35,732 nt of DNA from a virus, in the IMG/VR virus record IMGVR_UViG_3300044675_005663, positions 1-35,732 of that record; one strand, given 5' to 3'. Below are positions 7,231 through 13,997 of the stretch, piece after piece (positions within the stretch are counted from its first letter, which is position 1; each line of letters starts with the position of its first letter). The notes beneath the pieces are model-generated. The model was given only the letters and a program-made list of their open reading frames with translations. It did no database searches and had not been told where the DNA came from. The position numbers and the translations under genes were made by a program.

Positions 7231-7539
7231 ATGACTACTGCCACCGAAACCCTTCTCAACCAAATGGGCGGTGCCTCAAAGATCAGCGCCATGACCGGCG
7301 CCCAGATCGTCACCGACAACGCAGCCGCCACGCTGGTCTTCAAGAAGCAAGCAGGCGCCAAGAAAATCACCCACTTGAAGGTCAGCTACAACGAAGGCAC
7401 TGATCTCTACGACCTCCAGGGCTTCAAGTACAACCGGAAGACCTTTTCCTGCCCCGAGGTGCTGTCACTTCCTGGGGTCTATGCCGAAGACCTGAAGCGG
7501 ACCTGTGAAGATTTGACCGGCCTTTACTTCAGCCTCTGA
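7231..7539 (+). CDS. Unknown small protein (102 aa) behind element C
   Basis: ATG 7231 lies about 60 nt after the AT-rich end of element C. The product has a helical start (ETLLNQMGGASKISAMTG) and a basic beta-like middle (ATLVFKKQAGAKKITHLKVSYN, DLYDLQGFKYNRKTF). Its end, VYAEDLKRTCEDLTGLYFSL, looks helical. No family is recognised with certainty. It belongs to the small-gene array between portal and MuF-like genes and is followed by hairpin copy 3. Confidence 0.7.
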   Translation: MTTATETLLNQMGGASKISAMTGAQIVTDNAAATLVFKKQAGAKKITHLKVSYNEGTDLYDLQGFKYNRKTFSCPEVLSLPGVYAEDLKRTCEDLTGLYFSL

Positions 7540-7550
7540 CTCTCTTGCCC

Positions 7551-7569
7551 GCCGGGAGCTTATCTCGGC
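7551..7569 (+). repeat. GC hairpin downstream of small gene, copy 3
   Basis: GCCGGG (7551-7556) pairs with CTCGGC (7564-7569), one G-U pair included, and AA follows. It is eleven bases after the stop at 7539. Confidence 0.6.
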
Positions 7570-7603
7570 AATCAATCCACCATCAATCCACCATCAACCG
7601 ACC

Positions 7604-8086
7604 ATGATCTTCCTTCTTCAAGAGAAAGCGGACGCCACTCCCACAAGGGCCCGCAGAAAATGCCCGCTTCAGTGTCAAGTATCAATTAACCCATTCGACG
7701 GCAAAGTACGTTTTGCCGATCCGGCACTTAGCTACGGTGCATTTGCAGAACCTTTCACGCAGGCAGAAGGGGCTAAAGGCTGGACCAAGGAATTTATTGA
7801 AGCCGTCTTCAATCTGCAGGAGGGTGAATTCATCGAGGTAATGGTTTGCCGTGGTCTTATCTATCCAGTGCGATCCAGGCGTTGGGTGTTTTCAGTCAAG
7901 ACCATGGTACGCGAATATGTCTACCCACTGGTTTCAGCAAGAACATTCAGATTTACGGCGATTGCAGATCAATACTACGCTAAAAAAGAATTAGAGTATG
8001 CACGGAAAAGAGCAATTGCGGTAGCCCAAGGTGCAGTTACCGGCTATTCAGCCGGCTATGTCGCACCTATTGAAACCAATGCCTAA
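7604..8086 (+). CDS. Unknown protein (160 aa)
   Basis: ATG 7604 follows hairpin copy 3 and a CATCAATCCACC leader. The protein starts with a basic segment (PTRARRKCPLQCQ), has a central KGWTKEFIEAVFNLQEGEFIEVMVCRG and ends in YSAGYVAPIETNA. Aromatic residues are frequent. I recognise no domain. It is the longest of the array genes and is followed by hairpin copy 4. Confidence 0.7.
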   Translation: MIFLLQEKADATPTRARRKCPLQCQVSINPFDGKVRFADPALSYGAFAEPFTQAEGAKGWTKEFIEAVFNLQEGEFIEVMVCRGLIYPVRSRRWVFSVKTMVREYVYPLVSARTFRFTAIADQYYAKKELEYARKRAIAVAQGAVTGYSAGYVAPIETNA

Positions 8087-8096
8087 CCCCCAGCCC

Positions 8097-8112
8097 GCCG
8101 GGGCTTCCCGGC
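8097..8112 (+). repeat. GC hairpin downstream of small gene, copy 4
   Basis: GCCGGG (8097-8102), a four-base loop GCTT, and CCCGGC (8107-8112), followed by AA. It lies ten bases after the stop at 8086. Confidence 0.65.
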
Positions 8113-8136
8113 AACTAATCCCCTTGCGTCCCTGTC

Positions 8137-8361
8137 ATGGCCTACCCCTTTTTCAAGCAAAGCCGAACCATCTACTGGAACGAAAACCTTGCCGTTGTTG
8201 AAGCGGCACACGCGGAAATGACAGCAGACAGGCTGTTTAATCCACCAGGCCCGATTCAGTGGAGTGATAAGCATCCAAGCTGTTTGACCAGCGGCCCGAC
8301 TGGCAGCCAGCACGATCTGAGGCCAGGCGACTGCCTGCATGCTTGGCGCATCAATGCCTGA
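8137..8361 (+). CDS. Unknown small protein (74 aa)
   Basis: ATG 8137 follows hairpin copy 4. The sequence has aromatic residues near the start (YPFFKQSRTIYWNENLAVVEAAHAEM) and a Gly/Ser/His-rich second half. Its stop overlaps the next start by eight bases, indicating coupling. No family is recognised. Confidence 0.6.
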   Translation: MAYPFFKQSRTIYWNENLAVVEAAHAEMTADRLFNPPGPIQWSDKHPSCLTSGPTGSQHDLRPGDCLHAWRINA

Positions 8362-8590
8362 CCCCACCGGAGCCGACCGCCAGCGCCGCTTCCGCGACCG
8401 CCAGGCTGGCCTGCTGCCCCCTGCAGAGCTACGCCCCTGCGCCTGCTGCCCCCGCCAGCACACCGGGACCCACGGCGATCACTGCTGGGAGTGCTGGCGA
8501 CTGCACACCGAGGCGGGGCGTGCCGATCGAGCGGACCGGGTTGCTCGATCCAGGATGCGTAGACGCCGGGAGCAGGAGCAGGTAAGCTAG
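8354..8590 (+). CDS. Cys-rich, possibly zinc-binding small protein (78 aa)
   Basis: ATG 8354 is preferred to ATG 8339 because it begins MPDPTGADRQRRFRDRQAG, a natural-looking N-terminus. Cysteines and histidines cluster as CACC, TGTHGDHC and CWECWRLH, compatible with a zinc ribbon. The C-terminus is a basic helix (SRMRRRREQEQ). A DNA-binding role is plausible but only inferred from composition. It overlaps the previous gene by eight bases. Confidence 0.6.
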   Translation: MPDPTGADRQRRFRDRQAGLLPPAELRPCACCPRQHTGTHGDHCWECWRLHTEAGRADRADRVARSRMRRRREQEQVS

Positions 8591-8615
8591 GCCCGACCAC
8601 CTGAAACCCTGCCCC

Positions 8616-8807
8616 ATGTCTGCTGAAATCACCCCTGTTGAAGCCCTTCACGAAAGCATCACCGAATTGATCGAAGAAACCGAATGCAGCCTGTTTGAGG
8701 TCATTGGCGTGCTGGAAGTGGTCAAGACCGAAACTACCCTGGCATCACTGGCGGATGAGATTGAAGCCGAAGGGGAGTTTGAAAGCGACGGCGTGGTGGG
8801 TGAATGA
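8616..8807 (+). CDS. Acidic helical small protein (63 aa)
   Basis: ATG 8616 opens a frame for a strongly acidic, helical protein (ALHESITELIEETECSLFEVIGVLEVVKTE, then DEIEAEGEFESDG). It has no recognised domain. The composition would suit a DNA mimic or partner-binding protein, which is speculation. Its stop overlaps the next ATG (ATGA). Confidence 0.6.
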   Translation: MSAEITPVEALHESITELIEETECSLFEVIGVLEVVKTETTLASLADEIEAEGEFESDGVVGE

Positions 8808-8911
8808 CCGCCCCGGTCGTTACCGCCATCGGCCGCCGGCTTCGGCCTGCTGATGGCGTCCACAAGGTGATCAACGGCCCGAAGCTGGCCGGCACGATCA
8901 AAAAGCCGTAG
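8804..8911 (+). CDS. Very small basic protein (35 aa)
   Basis: ATG 8804 overlaps the previous stop, and TAG at 8909-8911 ends a 35-residue basic product (AIGRRLRPADGVHKVINGPKLAG). The GC-ending codons and tight coupling favour expression. The function is unknown and it may be a chance frame. Confidence 0.4.
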   Translation: MTAPVVTAIGRRLRPADGVHKVINGPKLAGTIKKP

Positions 8912-8925
8912 CGGCGCAATACAGC

Positions 8926-8933
8926 GGAAAGCT
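8926..8933 (+). repeat. GGAAAGCT boundary motif, copy 2
   Basis: An exact copy forming part of the 5' arm of the hairpin at 8928-8959, 37 nt before the GTG at 8963. Confidence 0.7.
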
Positions 8934-8962
8934 CAGTCAGTACCCTCTGGCTGGGCTTTTTT
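8928..8962 (+). terminator. Strong terminator-like hairpin abutting a start codon
   Basis: AAAGCTCAGTCAG (8928-8940) pairs over 13 positions (two G-U pairs) with CTGGCTGGGCTTT around the loop TACCCT, and the stem runs into a T-tract (six T residues, 8957-8962). It ends exactly at the GTG start of the next gene. Confidence 0.75.
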
Positions 8963-9802
8963 GTGGCACGCAAATACTCCAGGGATAACCGTGGCCGGTT
9001 TGCCAGTAGTGGCACCGGAGCTACTGCACGGGGCGGCAGGCTCCGAACCGCAACCGGGAGCAAGCGGGCCACGCAGACCAGCCAGATGGCAGCGGCGCCT
9101 AGGGCTGGCACCGTGGGAAAGGGTGGCAAGGCGAGAGGGGCGGCCAAACCTGCCGCTTCTAAGGCAAATGACCGAGCCGTAAGGGCAGCAAAGAATTATC
9201 AAAAAGCTGCCGCAGCAATGAGCAAAGGTGCAATGAATAAGCGCACAGATGTTTCCCTTGCTACCTCAAGCCGCGCTCTTGATATTTATAGAGGCAAACC
9301 GATCACCGGCAAAAGAGCAGGCTTTACGTCGTCTGGTAAACTGTCAAAAAATGGCTCATCTAAGCCAATTATTAACAGAACAAGAAATCAGGCCGCCGCC
9401 GCTCAGCTTGACAGAAAACGTCAAACAATAGAAAACGTTAAAGCGATTCGTGGCAAGCAGTCATACATAGCACCAGAAGGAATCAATCGCAAAGCCGTAA
9501 AAATAAATCAGCGAAACCTATTGACAGGAGGCGTTGACAAAGTAACCGCAAAAGTGCAAACCAAAGTTGTAGGCGAGCGAAATTCTCCTCTATCACAATT
9601 TGGCCGCAAAACCGAAGCGAGAACTGAGCGTGCGTCTACGCGGCTTGACGCACTAATTCAAGCTAAGCGCAATACGCCCAAGCCTCGCAAGGCTTCCGAT
9701 CGTGCGGCACTGGCCAAAATACAGAAGTCAATCTCAACCGTAACTAGAAGTTTTGACAGTTACAGAAACGCTCGATCCGGTCGCCGTGCCAAAAAATCGT
9801 AG
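8963..9802 (+). CDS. Basic Lys/Arg/Ala-rich protein, possibly virion-internal (279 aa)
   Basis: The GTG at 8963 gives MARKYSRDNRGRFAS, an N-terminus I associate with phage head-region proteins. The whole protein is highly basic and poor in hydrophobic residues, with repeated K/R clusters (KGGKARGAAKPAASK, RKASDRAALAKIQKS, SGRRAKKS at the end). It lies just before the MuF-like gene and may be a head-internal or DNA-associated protein; this is inferred from position and charge. Bases 9180-9790 are clearly less GC-rich than the first 200 bases, suggesting two origins. Initiation directly after a terminator hairpin is odd. Confidence 0.7.
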   Translation: MARKYSRDNRGRFASSGTGATARGGRLRTATGSKRATQTSQMAAAPRAGTVGKGGKARGAAKPAASKANDRAVRAAKNYQKAAAAMSKGAMNKRTDVSLATSSRALDIYRGKPITGKRAGFTSSGKLSKNGSSKPIINRTRNQAAAAQLDRKRQTIENVKAIRGKQSYIAPEGINRKAVKINQRNLLTGGVDKVTAKVQTKVVGERNSPLSQFGRKTEARTERASTRLDALIQAKRNTPKPRKASDRAALAKIQKSISTVTRSFDSYRNARSGRRAKKS

Positions 9803-9812
9803 CCGCTAACCG

Positions 9813-10946
9813 ATGACCACCCGCATCGTCGGAGTCGTTGACGACTACGCCGCCATCCTTGACCAGTTGGAAGCCCGCACCCTGGCCAACACCACCGCCA
9901 TGCTGCGCACCGCACTGGATCGCGTGCTAGGTGACCTGAAGCGGCACTATGCGGCCTACCTCAATGCCGTAGGCCCCTCCGACATTGACCCCGAAGGCAA
10001 CCCCATCCGCGCCCCCGGCGCCTACAGCTCCGCCGAAGCAGCCACCAAGTACCGGGTCATCATCAAGGACGCTCAGCAGTTCCTGCCGCCAGAGGAAATC
10101 ACCGCCTGGCAGCGTCGATTCACCACCGATCTGGTCGAGGCCATGGCCATTGGCGGTGAAGCTGCGGCCGCGCTGCAGACGATCGTCACCGGTGCCAGCG
10201 CCACCTTCGCCGGGGCTAATCCGCTGGCGATCCGTGCCGCCGTCCAGACCGCTACTGCCTTCATGTCGGGTGAATCCGCACGGTTCCGTGATCAGATCGC
10301 GCAGATCGTCGGCGAAGGGGTCGCCCGTGGCTGGGGACCTCGCCGGCTTGAACGGCAGATCGTTGGGGCGTTGGAGGGCACAACCGACCCCACTGGCAAG
10401 ACCGCCCGGATGGGGCTCCGCCAGCGTGCCGAGGTGATCGCCCGGTCAGAACTGGCCAATGCCTATGTACGTGGGGCCATTGATCACAACCTGGCCGAGG
10501 GCTTCAGCTTCATCCGCTGGGTTGCCGCCACTGACGAACGCACCTGTAGGTGGTGCCTCAGTCGCCATGGGCGCATCTACCCAGCTGATCAGGTGGTCAT
10601 CCCAGCCCATCCACAATGCCGATGTACACCGGTCCCGCTGCCGGCTGATGAGGTGCTGGAAGCGGACCCGGTGATTCGTGACACCCTGCTCGATAACGAC
10701 TTCTGGCGGGAGGAGCAGGCGGCAGGGGTCAGGGCCCTGGCCAAAGCGGAGGGGATCAGCGAGGAACGGGCCAGGGGGCTGCTGCAGCGTGCCCTGACCG
10801 CACCAACAGCCAGCGAGCGATACCTATTTCCGGATCGCACCCGCAGCCTGCAGCCATCGGCGCCGTTGGATGCTCCGGCAGGTGGGCGGACGTTCAGCGA
10901 GGTGGTAGGGGAATTGGCGGCTAGGAGGGGTGTTGCTGGGGGGTAA
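9813..10946 (+). CDS. MuF-like (SPP1 gp7/Mu gpF) head morphogenesis protein
   Basis: The C-terminal part (about 200-276) is a clear phage Mu gpF-type minor head domain: RAEVIARSELANAYVRGAIDHN, then DERTCRWCLSRHGRIYP and IPAHPQCRCTPVPL. Its metal-site-like residues are C245, C248, H266, C269 and C271. These proteins associate with the portal and are injected or help head assembly. The 377-residue length is normal. ATG 9813 follows the previous stop by ten bases. The 3' end overlaps the convergent minus-strand gene by 26 bases. Confidence 0.9.
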   Translation: MTTRIVGVVDDYAAILDQLEARTLANTTAMLRTALDRVLGDLKRHYAAYLNAVGPSDIDPEGNPIRAPGAYSSAEAATKYRVIIKDAQQFLPPEEITAWQRRFTTDLVEAMAIGGEAAAALQTIVTGASATFAGANPLAIRAAVQTATAFMSGESARFRDQIAQIVGEGVARGWGPRRLERQIVGALEGTTDPTGKTARMGLRQRAEVIARSELANAYVRGAIDHNLAEGFSFIRWVAATDERTCRWCLSRHGRIYPADQVVIPAHPQCRCTPVPLPADEVLEADPVIRDTLLDNDFWREEQAAGVRALAKAEGISEERARGLLQRALTAPTASERYLFPDRTRSLQPSAPLDAPAGGRTFSEVVGELAARRGVAGG

Positions 10947-11169
10947 TACTTTGCCGCCTTTCGAGCCAATCTTTCATCACAGCCCAACTCACTTCGCATC
11001 TGGCTGCCAGTTTTAGAGCAGCAATCAACTGTTCATGCGTCATCTGCGCCACTGGCAACCCCACGGGAATGTCACCCGCAGCGGTCCACAGAACGGTGGC
11101 GCCACCTTCGACGGCGTTGATTAGTTCATCCAACTTGGCCAGAGTTAGGCGTGGTGGGTTGTTGTCCAT
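10921..11169 (-). CDS. Unknown small protein (82 aa), minus-strand island 1
   Basis: It starts at ATG 11169 (minus strand) with MDNNPPRLTLAKLDELINAVEGG and ends in a basic segment (WLERRQSITPQQHPS). It looks like a compact helical protein (MTHEQLIAALKLAARCEVSWAVMKDW). Its last 26 bases overlap the end of the MuF-like gene tail to tail. It is the third gene of a leftward three-gene island. The function is unknown. Confidence 0.6.
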   Translation of the reverse strand: MDNNPPRLTLAKLDELINAVEGGATVLWTAAGDIPVGLPVAQMTHEQLIAALKLAARCEVSWAVMKDWLERRQSITPQQHPS

Positions 11170-11177
11170 GGTGGCGG

Positions 11178-11429
11178 CTAGGGGGTGAAGGGTGAGTTTG
11201 TTTGTGCCCACGCATCAAATTCTGCAAGATGCTCAATCATGTAAGGCTGCATCCAGTCCCAGCCCTCATTAATTTCATCCCAGAATCGTCCCGTAAGATT
11301 TTCTTGCGTGTATTCTGGGCAACGAAATAGCCATTCATTCCAGTCGTAAAAGTCTTGTGAATAAACACCAAAAACAGCAGCAGCCCAGAACTCAAAAGCA
11401 AATTTGAATTGAGTAAATGGGTTGGTCAT
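11178..11429 (-). CDS. Unknown Trp/Phe-rich small protein (83 aa), island 1
   Basis: The minus-strand ATG at 11429 begins MTNPFTQFKFAFEFWAAAVFGVYSQDFYDW. The protein is unusually rich in aromatic and acidic residues (WNEWLF, GRFWDEINEGWDWMQPYM). It is not an obvious membrane protein. A possible 19-codon leader frame (11485 down to 11426) overlaps its start as ATGA. No family is recognised. The region is AT-richer than the flanks. Confidence 0.65.
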   Translation of the reverse strand: MTNPFTQFKFAFEFWAAAVFGVYSQDFYDWNEWLFRCPEYTQENLTGRFWDEINEGWDWMQPYMIEHLAEFDAWAQTNSPFTP

Positions 11430-11513
11430 GGGTCAACAGCTAGGGGGTGATGGGCGGGCTGGGGTGTTGGGGTGGAGTCGGTCATTGGTGGCGGTGAATA
11501 GGTGGGTGGGTGA

Positions 11514-11735
11514 TCAGTTGAATCCTTCAATGAACTCGCGCACCTGATCTTTTGTCGTCAGGTCGCCAAACGCCATCCTGCCCAGGGCAAGCGCAATACC
11601 TGGGTGACCTGCGGTCTTAGGGTGCTTCCTAAGGTCACTGATCATCGAACTCAGTGCCTGCTGCAGATACCCCTGATCCACGTAGTCCAAGGCTCGTTTC
11701 TTGCACCATTGCAGGTGCTGTGCTCGTGGTTGCAT
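11514..11735 (-). CDS. Conserved phage-type small protein (73 aa), island 1
   Basis: The sequence QHLQWCKKRALDYVDQGYLQQALSSMISDLRKHP followed by HPGIALALGRMAFG and VREFIEGFN matches a small protein family I know from many phages and phage-like regions, with no assigned function. The minus-strand start is ATG 11735. It is the promoter-proximal gene of island 1, facing the divergent gap at 11736-11863. Confidence 0.75.
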   Translation of the reverse strand: MQPRAQHLQWCKKRALDYVDQGYLQQALSSMISDLRKHPKTAGHPGIALALGRMAFGDLTTKDQVREFIEGFN

Positions 11736-11805
11736 GGGTGCTCGATGGTGGTGAATGGGTGCCGGGGCGTCAGCCTCACTGCCATGAGGACCCCGGCCCG
11801 CTCAT

Positions 11806-11844
11806 CCTAAGCCATTGTCATTCCCTAAGCCACTCTGGCAAGCT
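11806..11844 (+). promoter_or_regulatory. CCTAAGCC tandem element, copy a
   Basis: CCTAAGCC occurs at 11806-11813 and 11824-11831 (18-nt period). Five bases later comes GGCAAGCTGAGG, a variant of the GGAAAGCT motif. The next + strand start is 58 nt from the first repeat. The upstream part of the gap also has CCGGGG...CCCCGG as a hairpin, shared in part with the gap at 14885-15048. Confidence 0.65.
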
Positions 11845-11863
11845 GAGGAAACGCCACGCACCG

Positions 11864-12076
11864 ATGCCCCACGCTACGGCCGCACCGATGCCCCCCGAAC
11901 TGCGGGCCTTCCTGACCCTTCATGCCACGGTAGGGGCCAGGGATGAAGAGGCTACGCGGCAGGTGCTGCGTGAAGTTGCCGTGGCCATGCCGCCACGCAG
12001 CGGCCATAAGGTCGTCACCATGTTGCAGCGATCCATCGGCATGGGCGCCCGCGTCTGGCTGCAGAAGCTCGCCTAG
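11864..12076 (+). CDS. Unknown small protein (70 aa)
   Basis: ATG 11864 fits the fixed distance from the CCTAAGCC element; upstream in-frame codons would run through that element. The product has a short His/Pro/Ala start, then a helical body (PPELRAFLTLHATVGARDEEATRQVLREVAVAM) and a basic end. No family is recognised. Its TAG is followed immediately by the GTG of the HNH gene. Confidence 0.6.
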   Translation: MPHATAAPMPPELRAFLTLHATVGARDEEATRQVLREVAVAMPPRSGHKVVTMLQRSIGMGARVWLQKLA

Positions 12077-12376
12077 GTGGCATCCCACCGAATCGAGGGA
12101 ACCGTGCTGGTCACTCGAAGCAGTTTCAGGCGCGAGATCATTGACGCCTGGAATGGAATCTGCGCTTACTGCGGATGCCAGCCCAAAAACATCACGCTCG
12201 ATCATGTGATCGCCAAGGCCAGGGGAGGTCCCACGGTCCGTGCCAATCAGGTGGCCGCCTGCGCTCGCTGCAATGCTTCAAAGGGCGATAGCGATGTCTG
12301 GGCCTGGTATCAAGCGCAGCCGTTCTTTTGTGCTGACAGGGCGGCAAGAATCAGGCAGTGGCACGCCCCAGACTGA
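12077..12376 (+). CDS. HNH endonuclease
   Basis: This compact 99-residue HNH nuclease has the paired-cysteine form: CAYCGC (29-34), the catalytic LDHV (41-44), an NQ pair at 57-58 and CARCNASKG (62-70). HNH proteins nick or cut DNA, and in phages they often act in packaging next to the terminase or as homing enzymes. Here the gene is 10 kb from terL, beside antisense accessory genes, so a homing or mobile role is also plausible. The start is GTG 12077 immediately after the previous TAG. Confidence 0.88.
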   Translation: MASHRIEGTVLVTRSSFRREIIDAWNGICAYCGCQPKNITLDHVIAKARGGPTVRANQVAACARCNASKGDSDVWAWYQAQPFFCADRAARIRQWHAPD

Positions 12377-12532
12377 TTACTTGGCCTTCGGGCGGGCGGA
12401 CTTGGCGGACTTGGCGGGCTTGGCTTTCTTCGGCATCGCCATCGCCATGGACATTGAGCTGCCACCCTTCTTGTCCTTGCCCATCGCCATTGAGCCTTTG
12501 CCTGCGCCCTTGCCTGCTGACTTGCCGTACAC
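12377..12532 (-). CDS. Very basic Lys/Met/Gly-rich small protein (51 aa), island 2
   Basis: A minus-strand frame from GTG 12532 to TAA at 12379-12377 encodes a protein built of GK, SM, AM and KSA repeats (GKSAGKGAGKG, SMSMAMAMPKK, PAKSAKSARPKAK). It is too short to be noticed easily but has strongly GC-ending codons. A GGAAAGCT motif lies 30 nt upstream on the same strand, and the gene ends exactly beside the HNH stop. Histone-like or DNA-condensing action is conceivable from charge alone. Confidence 0.6.
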   Translation of the reverse strand: MYGKSAGKGAGKGSMAMGKDKKGGSSMSMAMAMPKKAKPAKSAKSARPKAK

Positions 12533-12554
12533 GGGAATCTCCGATTACTACCGC

Positions 12555-12562
12555 AGCTTTCC
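12555..12562 (-). repeat. GGAAAGCT boundary motif, minus-strand copy
   Basis: AGCTTTCC on the + strand; on the minus strand CCGGGAAAGCTGCGG points at the GTG start 30 nt downstream. Confidence 0.7.
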
Positions 12563-12591
12563 CGGAAACCTGCAGCAGATCGCATAGCGAC

Positions 12592-13086
12592 ATGACCATC
12601 CCAACCCTAAACGCCGCCTGGCGGGTGACGCCACGGGATGACCGTGAGCTGATTCGAGGGTATGCCGGCTGGCCGTTATCGGTTACCAACCAGACCGAAC
12701 TGACCTCAATCCTTAACAGGGTGGCGCTGATCTCCGCCTCTACCGTTTCGCAGGTGCAACGATGGATCGACGAGATCGAGGCCCTGGAGGCGGACTACGC
12801 GGACCGGGTGGAAGCGGGCCGGGAGCACCTGCTGAATGCAGCGAGCTACGAAGGCCCCGCCCCTGGCACCACCCTGACCCGCGAGGACCTAGAGAGCAAA
12901 GCCGACGTATTGGAGTGGAATACCGACCTGCTGCGCGTGAAGTACGAGTCAGGCGGTCCTGGTGGGACGGCCGGCGCCGTGCTCGCCGCTCGTTTGGCCG
13001 ACTTAAAAGGCCGGATCTTCCAGTCGCTGGGGATCAAACCGGTCGTCGGCGGCAGCGGCGGAATGGCGCAACTGGTGCGTAGCTGA
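12592..13086 (+). CDS. Probable head-tail adaptor/head completion protein (164 aa)
   Basis: ATG 12592 is chosen because everything in frame before it lies antisense to the minus-strand basic gene. The protein is largely helical with charged runs (RWIDEIEALEADYADRVEAGREHLLN, LESKADVLEWNTDLLRVKYE). It has a flexible Gly-rich segment and sits directly before two further completion-type genes. Assignment as a connector or adaptor rests on position. Its stop overlaps the next start (TGATGG). Confidence 0.55.
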   Translation: MTIPTLNAAWRVTPRDDRELIRGYAGWPLSVTNQTELTSILNRVALISASTVSQVQRWIDEIEALEADYADRVEAGREHLLNAASYEGPAPGTTLTREDLESKADVLEWNTDLLRVKYESGGPGGTAGAVLAARLADLKGRIFQSLGIKPVVGGSGGMAQLVRS

Positions 13087-13553
13087 TGGCCACGGACTTC
13101 GCCGAATACGCCAACCTGAGGATGCTCTGGACGCCGCCTGGCGCGATCACCAACTTCCGCGCCGGGGTGCCTGCCGCTGGCCCTGCGGTGGTGGTCGAGG
13201 CCTTTGCCAAGAGCCAAGGCCGCAGTGAGCAGGATCTGCCGGGGGTGATGGCGGGCTCGCTGATCTTGGAGGGCTACCTCACCCGTTGGGCGCTGCTGGG
13301 CTCCGCCAGCTGGCTGGCTGCCGGGTCGTCGCTGAGCTGGGATGAGACGGGCTACAGGCCGGCTGGAATGCTGCCAGGCGCCGAAGGCAAGGCGGTGTTG
13401 ACCGATCTCACTGTGCTGCCCACGCTGGCCGATGGTGCCGAGCAGGGGCAGTTGCGGATCCTGGAGTTTCCGTTCGGGGTCGGCGGGATTGGCAGCAAGC
13501 TACGCAAGGCCCTGGGGGACAAGTTCAGGGCGGCACTTTCCACTGCGGTGTGA
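13086..13553 (+). CDS. Head-tail connector region protein, unknown (155 aa)
   Basis: ATG 13086 overlaps the previous stop. The product contains a beta-rich middle (AVVVEAFAKSQGR...VMAGSLILEGYLTRWALL) and hydrophobic turns (ETGYRPAGMLPGAEGKAVLTDLTVLP). Its end is basic. Position between an adaptor-like gene and a gp10-like gene suggests a head completion or stopper protein. No diagnostic motif is recognised. Confidence 0.6.
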   Translation: MATDFAEYANLRMLWTPPGAITNFRAGVPAAGPAVVVEAFAKSQGRSEQDLPGVMAGSLILEGYLTRWALLGSASWLAAGSSLSWDETGYRPAGMLPGAEGKAVLTDLTVLPTLADGAEQGQLRILEFPFGVGGIGSKLRKALGDKFRAALSTAV

Positions 13554-13556
13554 GCT

Positions 13557-13997
13557 ATGTCCATCCGCGTTGAAACCACGGTCACAGGCCCCGGCCCTGG
13601 AGCAACGGACCGGATGCTGCAGGAGATCGCCCGCAAAACCCTGATCGAGCTGTTCGGTCGGTACCAGGCCAGCTTCAACCCTGCGGCGTGGAACTGGCCA
13701 CGGGAAACACAGCGCCGGGTCGGGGTGGTTGGCAGCCCGCGCAATATCGTGGACACCGGCTCACTGCGGCAAAGCGGCACCTACAGCTTCGTTGGCCCCT
13801 ACACGCTGGAAGCTCGCTGGAGCGCCGGCTACGCCACTGCCGTGCATGAAGGTGCCCGACTGCGCAACGGCACCATCCTGCCGGCTAGGCCCTGGACAGA
13901 TGCGGTGAGTGGCGCGGTGCAGGCCCCAGGGATCCCCGTCTATCCACTGGGGCAGCGGCTGCAGCAACGGATACAGGTGGCGGTAGCGCGGGGCTAG
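13557..13997 (+). CDS. HK97 gp10-like neck/tail completion protein
   Basis: The 146-residue product ends with the pattern DTGSLRQSGTYSF, YATAVHEGARLRNGTILPARPWTDAV. This is typical of HK97 gp10-like and related neck or tail completion proteins, in which a Y-A-x-x-xHEG motif precedes a PARPW motif. These sit at the head-tail interface of siphoviruses. ATG 13557 is three bases after the previous stop. The 3' end meets the convergent minus-strand gene, overlapping by four bases. Confidence 0.75.
   Translation: MSIRVETTVTGPGPGATDRMLQEIARKTLIELFGRYQASFNPAAWNWPRETQRRVGVVGSPRNIVDTGSLRQSGTYSFVGPYTLEARWSAGYATAVHEGARLRNGTILPARPWTDAVSGAVQAPGIPVYPLGQRLQQRIQVAVARG

Noticed and set aside
11426-11485. 19-codon minus-strand frame overlapping the next start as ATGA
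   Set aside because: It could be a leader peptide, but at 19 Pro-rich codons it cannot be distinguished from the common CCACC-type leader.
12240-12587. + strand frame of 115 codons between HNH and adaptor genes
   Set aside because: It overlaps the HNH gene out of frame and is antisense to the basic minus-strand gene; Pro/Leu-rich product with no leader.
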